DNA of 64,000 bases from Weissella soli (GTDB lineage: Bacteria > Bacillota > Bacilli > Lactobacillales > Lactobacillaceae): contig NZ_CP017326.1 of the NCBI RefSeq assembly GCF_001761545.1, positions 1,054,001 through 1,118,000 on the forward strand, in the 5' to 3' direction. Made by a program: the position numbers and the translations under genes. Shown piece by piece: positions 61,625 to 64,000 of this stretch; positions within the stretch are counted from its first letter, which is position 1, and each line of letters starts with the position of its first letter. The notes below the pieces were generated by a model. The model was not told the DNA's origin. It saw only the letters and a program-made list of their open reading frames with translations, and did no database searches.

Positions 61625-63731
61625 CTTGCACCTCCTGGGTGGTCATATTTTTTTGACGGGCCGCAATTTCGGCATGCCGGCCATGAATCATTGGCCGTTG
61701 TTGCGGATTTCCCAGGTAACCACAGGTGCGCTTGACCACATCACATGTTTTAGGGTTATGATTACCACATTCTGGACATCTAAACCCACGTGCCGTTGGT
61801 TTAAAATCACCTTCAAACCCACACTCATAACATTTATCAATTGGCGTATTCGTCCCCAAATAACCGATATGGTCATATGCAAAATCCCAGACAGCTTCCA
61901 ATGCTGCTGGATTTTGTCGCAGATTGGGATACTCACAATAATGAATAAAACCACCCGATGCATAATGTGGATAGGCTTCCTCAAATAAAATTTTTTCAAA
62001 GGGATTCGGATGTTTACGCACATCATAATGAAATGAATTAGTGTAATAATCTTTATCTGTCACATCTGGAATGACGCCATAACGGGCTTTATCTAAACGA
62101 CAGAACTTATCCGTCAATGACTCGGCTGGTGTTGAATAAAGTGAATAATGATAGCCATCTTCCGCCTCCCATGCCTGGCAAGCTGCATGCATGCGACGTA
62201 CAATTTCTACCGTAAATGCATGCGCCGTGGCATTATGTTCCCAATTTGGACCATAAAATAAGGTGCCCACTTCATATAGGCCAATGTATCCCAGTGAAAT
62301 TGTCGCCCGCCCCTTAGCAAATAGTTGATCCACCGCGTCAGTGTCTTGGAGCTTATGACCAAAGGCACCATTTTGATATAACACGGGAGCGTTTTCGGGC
62401 ATCGCTTCTTTCGTACGCGCTAATTTCATTTTTAATGCCTTTTTAGCTAAAGCTAGGCGATCAACAAAAATTTCCCAAAATAAATCCTGATTGCCATGGG
62501 CTTGAATGGCAATACGGGGCAAATTCACTGTCACCACCCCTAAATTCATCCGCCCAGAATTGATTTCCTCGCCATTAGCATCACGCCACGCTTGGAGAAA
62601 TGAACGGCAACCCATAGGTGCTTTGAACGAACCGGTGATTTCAACGATCTTGTCATAGTTCAAAACATCCGGATACATCCGTTTGGCTGAACATTCAATC
62701 GCAAGCCGTTTGATATCATAATTGGGTTCAGTTGGTTGCATATTGAGACCACGCTTTAAGGTGTAGACCAGCTTAGGAAAGATGGCCGTCCGATGATCAG
62801 GTCCGATACCTTTAATGCGAATTTTTAAAATGGCGATTTGAATCTCACGTTCCAACCAACTGGTACCCAGTCCGAATCCCAAAGTCACAAATGGTGTCTG
62901 TCCTTGTGCTGACGATAACGTATTGATTTCATATTCTAAGCCCTGCATGGCATCATAAATATCTTTACGTGTTTGTTTCTGGGCATATTGAACTCGTTGT
63001 TCAGCAGGCACCCACTGGTTAGCATCCACTAAATGCTTTTGATAATTCATGGCGGCATATGGTGCTAAAACCTGATCGACACGATTAGCGGATGTCCCAC
63101 CATATTGGGAAGAAGCGACGTTAGCAATAATCTGCGCCATTTGCGCGGTTGCCGTTTGGATTGACTTTGGTGATTCAACCTGGGCATTCCCTAGTTGATA
63201 GCCATGCGCCAACATATAATCAAAATCGACCAAACAACAATTGGTCATTGGTGACAACGGCGTATAATCCAGGTCGTGCCAATGCAAATCACCCCGAATG
63301 TGGGCTTTGGCAACTGTTTCCGGTAGCAAGCGTAACCCCGCTGATTTACCAACCATCCCCGCTGTCATATCACGTTGGGTATTAAACACCCGTGAATCTT
63401 TATTCGCATTTTCATGCAGCACCGCCGCGTCTTGAGTTGAAAAGGCGGATAACTTGTTCTCGAGGTTAAGCGCTTGGCGCCAGACCTCACCCTCTAATTT
63501 TTGAATCGTTGCATACCGTTCAGCAGCTTTTGGTGCCAACTCTTGCAACTGCGCGTAAACCACAGCATCGATCTCGCGGGTCGTGATTTGCGCTGAACTT
63601 GTGATGTTTTCAACTGCCGTTAAGATTTGTTGTTGATCTCTCCCAACGACACCTAATTGCTCCAAGATTAACTGCACCTTGTAACGCCGAAACGGCACCA
63701 ATTCACCAGACTTCTTCTCTATCAACATCAT
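61587..63731 (-). CDS. nrdD: Anaerobic ribonucleoside-triphosphate reductase
   Basis: A 714-residue class III ribonucleotide reductase making dNTPs without oxygen. An ATP-cone lies at about 1-90; the glycyl radical site is Gly671 in RTCGYLG; four zinc cysteines are in KCYECGFEG and RCPECGNHN. The start is taken at ATG 63731, five bases after GAGGG. It overlaps nrdG by 38 bases. Confidence 0.96.
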   Translation of the reverse strand: MMLIEKKSGELVPFRRYKVQLILEQLGVVGRDQQQILTAVENITSSAQITTREIDAVVYAQLQELAPKAAERYATIQKLEGEVWRQALNLENKLSAFSTQDAAVLHENANKDSRVFNTQRDMTAGMVGKSAGLRLLPETVAKAHIRGDLHWHDLDYTPLSPMTNCCLVDFDYMLAHGYQLGNAQVESPKSIQTATAQMAQIIANVASSQYGGTSANRVDQVLAPYAAMNYQKHLVDANQWVPAEQRVQYAQKQTRKDIYDAMQGLEYEINTLSSAQGQTPFVTLGFGLGTSWLEREIQIAILKIRIKGIGPDHRTAIFPKLVYTLKRGLNMQPTEPNYDIKRLAIECSAKRMYPDVLNYDKIVEITGSFKAPMGCRSFLQAWRDANGEEINSGRMNLGVVTVNLPRIAIQAHGNQDLFWEIFVDRLALAKKALKMKLARTKEAMPENAPVLYQNGAFGHKLQDTDAVDQLFAKGRATISLGYIGLYEVGTLFYGPNWEHNATAHAFTVEIVRRMHAACQAWEAEDGYHYSLYSTPAESLTDKFCRLDKARYGVIPDVTDKDYYTNSFHYDVRKHPNPFEKILFEEAYPHYASGGFIHYCEYPNLRQNPAALEAVWDFAYDHIGYLGTNTPIDKCYECGFEGDFKPTARGFRCPECGNHNPKTCDVVKRTCGYLGNPQQRPMIHGRHAEIAARQKNMTTQEVQDGYEINLWDTES

Positions 63732-63875
63732 GCACACCCTCTTGTCATTAATTACAAAAGTAACTTTACGTTATATTTATAGGATTTAGTATACGCTGTT
63801 CGGCGTCGTGAAATTCTTCTAATTTATGAAGGTTTTGTGAATTATATCGCAGACTACTGCTGCCCTGAAACGCAC

Positions 63876-63912
63876 AAAAAAACCTGTCTGGCGAAGGCCA
63901 CACAGGTTTTTT
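63876..63912 (-). terminator. Terminator, right end of the window
   Basis: AACCTGT-c-TGGC/GCCA-c-ACAGGTT with A and T tracts on both sides; after the partial gene at 63926. Confidence 0.88.
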
Positions 63913-63925
63913 TGAAGGTATTTAA

Positions 63926-64000
63926 TTATGCTAAACCACGGATTTTGTCCAAACGAAAACCAGTCCAGGCATCAGTCGCACCATTATCAATCTTGATCAC
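63926..64000 (-). CDS. C-terminal end of an unidentified protein (cut by the window)
   Basis: An open frame entering from the right edge and ending at TAA 63926-63928, before a terminator. Only 24 residues are visible, ending WTGFRLDKIRGLA. I do not recognise the protein. Confidence 0.6.
   Translation of the reverse strand: MIKIDNGATDAWTGFRLDKIRGLA

Noticed and set aside
1-64000. CRISPR arrays, insertion sequences, prophage, tRNA or rRNA genes
   Set aside because: None seen: no regularly spaced repeats, transposase motifs, phage genes or tRNA-like cloverleaf sequences were recognised.

Overview
The window reads as chromosomal DNA of a low-GC, heterofermentative lactic acid bacterium, most likely Weissella. 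This is inferred from gene content and style: an araBDAE block under a GntR/LacI-type AraR, a VanX-type dipeptidase, pyruvate oxidase plus D-lactate dehydrogenase, a zit/adc zinc operon, CcpA-type cre sites, T-box leaders and a SUF cluster fused to the anaerobic ribonucleotide reductase operon. Nearly all genes lie on the minus strand. I see no rRNA, tRNA, insertion sequence, prophage or CRISPR array.

Layout, left to right. 1-2.9 kb: a MarR regulator and a heterodimeric ABC exporter (one half cut by the window edge). 2.9-10.4 kb: a folate ECF S component under a THF riboswitch, an RluA-type pseudouridine synthase, a quinone oxidoreductase, an aminotransferase, a D-Ala-D-Ala dipeptidase, a GNAT acetyltransferase, a 37-residue membrane microprotein, and an NhaC-family transporter under a Tyr-type T-box. 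10.4-13.4 kb: a zinc uptake operon in zitRSQP order with tandem AdcR/ZitR boxes. 13.4-19.2 kb: a ROK-regulated carbohydrate locus (FGGY kinase, SDR dehydrogenase, GPH transporter, unknown 81-residue protein). 19.2-21.8 kb: MetQ and an M20 peptidase under a Met-type T-box. 21.8-28.9 kb: alpha-xyloside (isoprimeverose-like) uptake and hydrolysis with an AraC regulator, then a cupin, an aldo/keto reductase and an NAD(P)-binding protein. 29-35.6 kb: arabinose regulon araR-araBDAE with four AraR-like boxes and a cre. 35.7-40.9 kb: sucrose regulon scrR-scrA-scrB-scrK. 41-44.6 kb: an orphan PTS IIC gene behind an attenuator-like leader with a Leu-rich peptide, an efflux gene and D-lactate dehydrogenase. 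44.8-55.5 kb: glmS, amt, a cell-wall amidase, a deoxyribosyltransferase, a phosphate transporter, pyruvate oxidase, and mntH with a universal stress protein behind a long leader. 55.5-63.7 kb: a YagU-like protein and the run nrdD-nrdG-sufC-D-S-U-B-sufT.

The genes fit a plant or fermentation-associated lifestyle: several pentose, xyloside and sucrose systems share CcpA control, while zinc, manganese, methionine, tyrosine and folate uptake each have their own sensor (AdcR boxes, mntH leader, T-boxes, THF riboswitch). The points most worth a second look are the Leu-rich leader peptide with alternative hairpins before the orphan PTS IIC, the predicted GlmS N-terminus Met-Phe-Tyr-Cys, the half-length SufD within an nrd-suf operon, the AU-rich repeat tails shared by two sugar operons, and the uncharacterised structured leader of mntH.
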